Source: Sphingomonas sp.
GTDB taxonomy: Bacteria; Pseudomonadota; Alphaproteobacteria; Sphingomonadales; Sphingomonadaceae
Length of the DNA: 50,723 bases
NCBI RefSeq assembly: GCF_026460985.1
Contig: NZ_JAPKNM010000054.1
Coordinates: forward strand, 1-50,723
Reading direction: 5' to 3'
In this document: positions 49,453 to 50,723 of the stretch, piece by piece
Numbering within the stretch: position 1 is the stretch's first letter
Layout of the letters: every line of letters begins with the position of its first letter
The notes under the pieces: generated by a model
What the model saw: only the letters and a program-made list of their open reading frames with translations
Database searches by the model: none
What the model was told of the DNA's origin: nothing
Translations under genes and position numbers: made by a program

Positions 49453-50607
49453 ATGACAATGGAACCAACCCTGGATTTCGGCCTCGGCGAGAACGCCGAC
49501 ATGATCCGCGAGACCACCGCGCGCTTCGCGAAGGAGCGCATCGCGCCGCTCGCCGCGCGCATCGATGCCGAGGACTGGTTCCCGCGTGACCTCTGGCCCG
49601 CGATGGGCGAGCTCGGGCTCCACGGCATCACCGTCGAGGAGGAATATGGCGGGCTCGGGCTCGGCTATCTCGAACATGTCGTCGCGCAGGAGGAAGTTGC
49701 GCGCGCCTCGGCCTCGATCGGGCTCAGCTACGGCGCCCACTCGAACCTCTGCGTCAACCAGATCCGCCGCTGGGCCAATCCCGAGCAGAAAGCGAAATAC
49801 CTCCCTAAACTGATCTCGGGCGAGCATGTCGGTAGCCTCGCCATGTCCGAGGCGAGCGCGGGCTCGGACGTCGTCTCGATGAAGCTGCGCGCCGAGAAGA
49901 CAGCCAACGGCTATGTCCTCAACGGCACCAAATTCTGGATCACCAACGCCGCTTACGCCGACACGCTCGTCGTCTACGCCAAGACCGGCGAGGGGTCGCG
50001 CGGGATCACCACCTTCCTGATCGAGAAGGACATGCCCGGCTTCTCGATCGGGCAGAAGATCGACAAGATGGGGATGCGCGGCTCGCCTACCGCGGAGCTC
50101 GTGTTCGACGACTGCGAGGTCTCCGAAGAGCAGGTGATGGGCCCGCTCAACGGCGGCGTCGGAGTGCTGATGTCGGGGCTCGACTATGAGCGCACCGTGC
50201 TCGCCGGGATTCAGCTCGGCATCATGCAGGCGTGCCTCGACGTGGTGCTGCCCTATCTGCGCGAGCGCAAGCAGTTCGGCCAGCCGATCGGGCATTTCCA
50301 GCTGATGCAGGCCAAGGTGGCCGATATGTACGTCGCGCTCAATTCGGCCCGCGCCTATGTCTATGCCGTCGCGAAGAATTGCGATGCGGGGCGGACTACG
50401 CGGTTCGATGCGGCGGGGGCGATCCTGCTCGCGTCGGAGAATGCGGTGAAGGTCTCGCTCGAGGCGATCCAGGCGCTGGGCGGCGCCGGCTATACCAAGG
50501 ACTGGCCGGTCGAACGCTTCGCGCGCGACGCCAAGCTGCTCGACATCGGCGCGGGGACGAACGAGATCCGCCGGATGCTGATCGGACGGGAATTGGTGGG
50601 GGGCTAA
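49453..50607 (+). CDS. ivd: Isovaleryl-CoA dehydrogenase
   Basis: A 384-aa acyl-CoA dehydrogenase of leucine breakdown (isovaleryl-CoA to 3-methylcrotonyl-CoA). Family marks: [48 protein letters not shown] and [19 protein letters not shown]. The Glu in [13 protein letters not shown] is at the place of the isovaleryl-CoA dehydrogenase catalytic base, while the usual C-terminal Glu of other acyl-CoA dehydrogenases is replaced ([10 protein letters not shown]). This supports the specific name. The partner carboxylase genes probably lie beyond the window. A second start in frame (MEPTLDF, 49459) is possible. Confidence 0.93.
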   Translation: MTMEPTLDFGLGENADMIRETTARFAKERIAPLAARIDAEDWFPRDLWPAMGELGLHGITVEEEYGGLGLGYLEHVVAQEEVARASASIGLSYGAHSNLCVNQIRRWANPEQKAKYLPKLISGEHVGSLAMSEASAGSDVVSMKLRAEKTANGYVLNGTKFWITNAAYADTLVVYAKTGEGSRGITTFLIEKDMPGFSIGQKIDKMGMRGSPTAELVFDDCEVSEEQVMGPLNGGVGVLMSGLDYERTVLAGIQLGIMQACLDVVLPYLRERKQFGQPIGHFQLMQAKVADMYVALNSARAYVYAVAKNCDAGRTTRFDAAGAILLASENAVKVSLEAIQALGGAGYTKDWPVERFARDAKLLDIGAGTNEIRRMLIGRELVGG

Positions 50608-50611
50608 GACT

Positions 50612-50723
50612 CCTTCTCCCCTTGTGGGAGAAGGAAGGGGCCCGCTCGCGAAGCGAGTGGGAAGGATGAGGGGGACTGAGTCTCACTCCCCCTCACCCTT
50701 CCGCCGACTAACGTCGGCTCCCT
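50612..50723. repeat. GC-rich palindromic repeat, cut by window end
   Basis: CCTTCTCCC and GGGAGAAGG form a hairpin with a five-base centre near 50612-50634. TGAGGGGGA (around 50668-50676) pairs with TCCCCCTCA further on. The style matches the other palindromic intergenic elements. The right part is outside the window, so its limits are not known. Confidence 0.65.

Overview
The window comes from a GC-rich alphaproteobacterium, most likely a sphingomonad (Sphingomonas or a close relative). This is inferred from three large TonB-dependent receptors, a RegB/RegA redox pair, a CC0125/CC1285-type lipoprotein, a DUF6356 protein, a membrane-bound LytTR regulator and several GC-rich palindromic intergenic repeats. 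Nearly all of it reads as ordinary, densely packed chromosome. The only complete insertion sequence is an IS630-family element at the left edge.

Layout. 1-1057: IS630-type element with perfect 16-bp ends. 1103-2434: MFS transporter. 2585-9196: cyoABCD ubiquinol oxidase, a SURF1-like assembly factor and regB-regA, with overlapping or very short junctions. 9212-11628: a small unknown protein coupled to a c-di-GMP (GGDEF/EAL) protein. 11709-13486: moaA and NAD kinase. 13563-13637: tRNA-Asn. 13796-20091: two TonB-dependent receptors and a secreted phosphoinositide phospholipase C. 20103-21927: KTSC protein, adenine deaminase and a phosphoribosyltransferase (purine salvage). 22060-25847: lipoprotein, secA and a small unknown protein. 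25848-26835: gene-poor stretch with a MITE-like element and one short ORF. 26836-28473: argJ and a GFA-type protein. 28648-31549: TonB-dependent receptor divergent from a LytTR regulator, flanked by inverted repeat elements. 31736-42862: nitrate assimilation. 42918-46316: MHS transporter, DUF6356 protein and FAD/NAD(P)-binding protein. 46380-50607: hppD, hmgA, a Rieske protein and isovaleryl-CoA dehydrogenase (tyrosine and leucine breakdown).

The nitrate region is the most coherent system. One unit encodes NirB, NirD, NasA and the siroheme methyltransferase. A second encodes a NarK-type transporter and an outer-membrane porin. A third encodes NasT (ANTAR antiterminator) and NasS (nitrate sensor). 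Read on the minus strand, the leaders of nirB and narK each carry two small hairpins with six-base loops that have A at position 1 and G at position 4. The second hairpin overlaps the 5' arm of an intrinsic terminator just before the start codon. This is the expected architecture of NasT-controlled antitermination, so the window seems to hold the sensor, the effector and both RNA targets. MoaA, encoded elsewhere in the window, serves the molybdenum cofactor that NasA needs.

Other points of interest are a perfect three-way-junction palindrome between nirD and nasA, a roughly 200-bp MITE-like element with a third solo end, tandem 11-bp-spaced GTMAC motifs and a Shine-Dalgarno-masking hairpin before the first TonB receptor, palindromes in the receptor/LytTR divergent promoter, and a palindrome just upstream of hppD.
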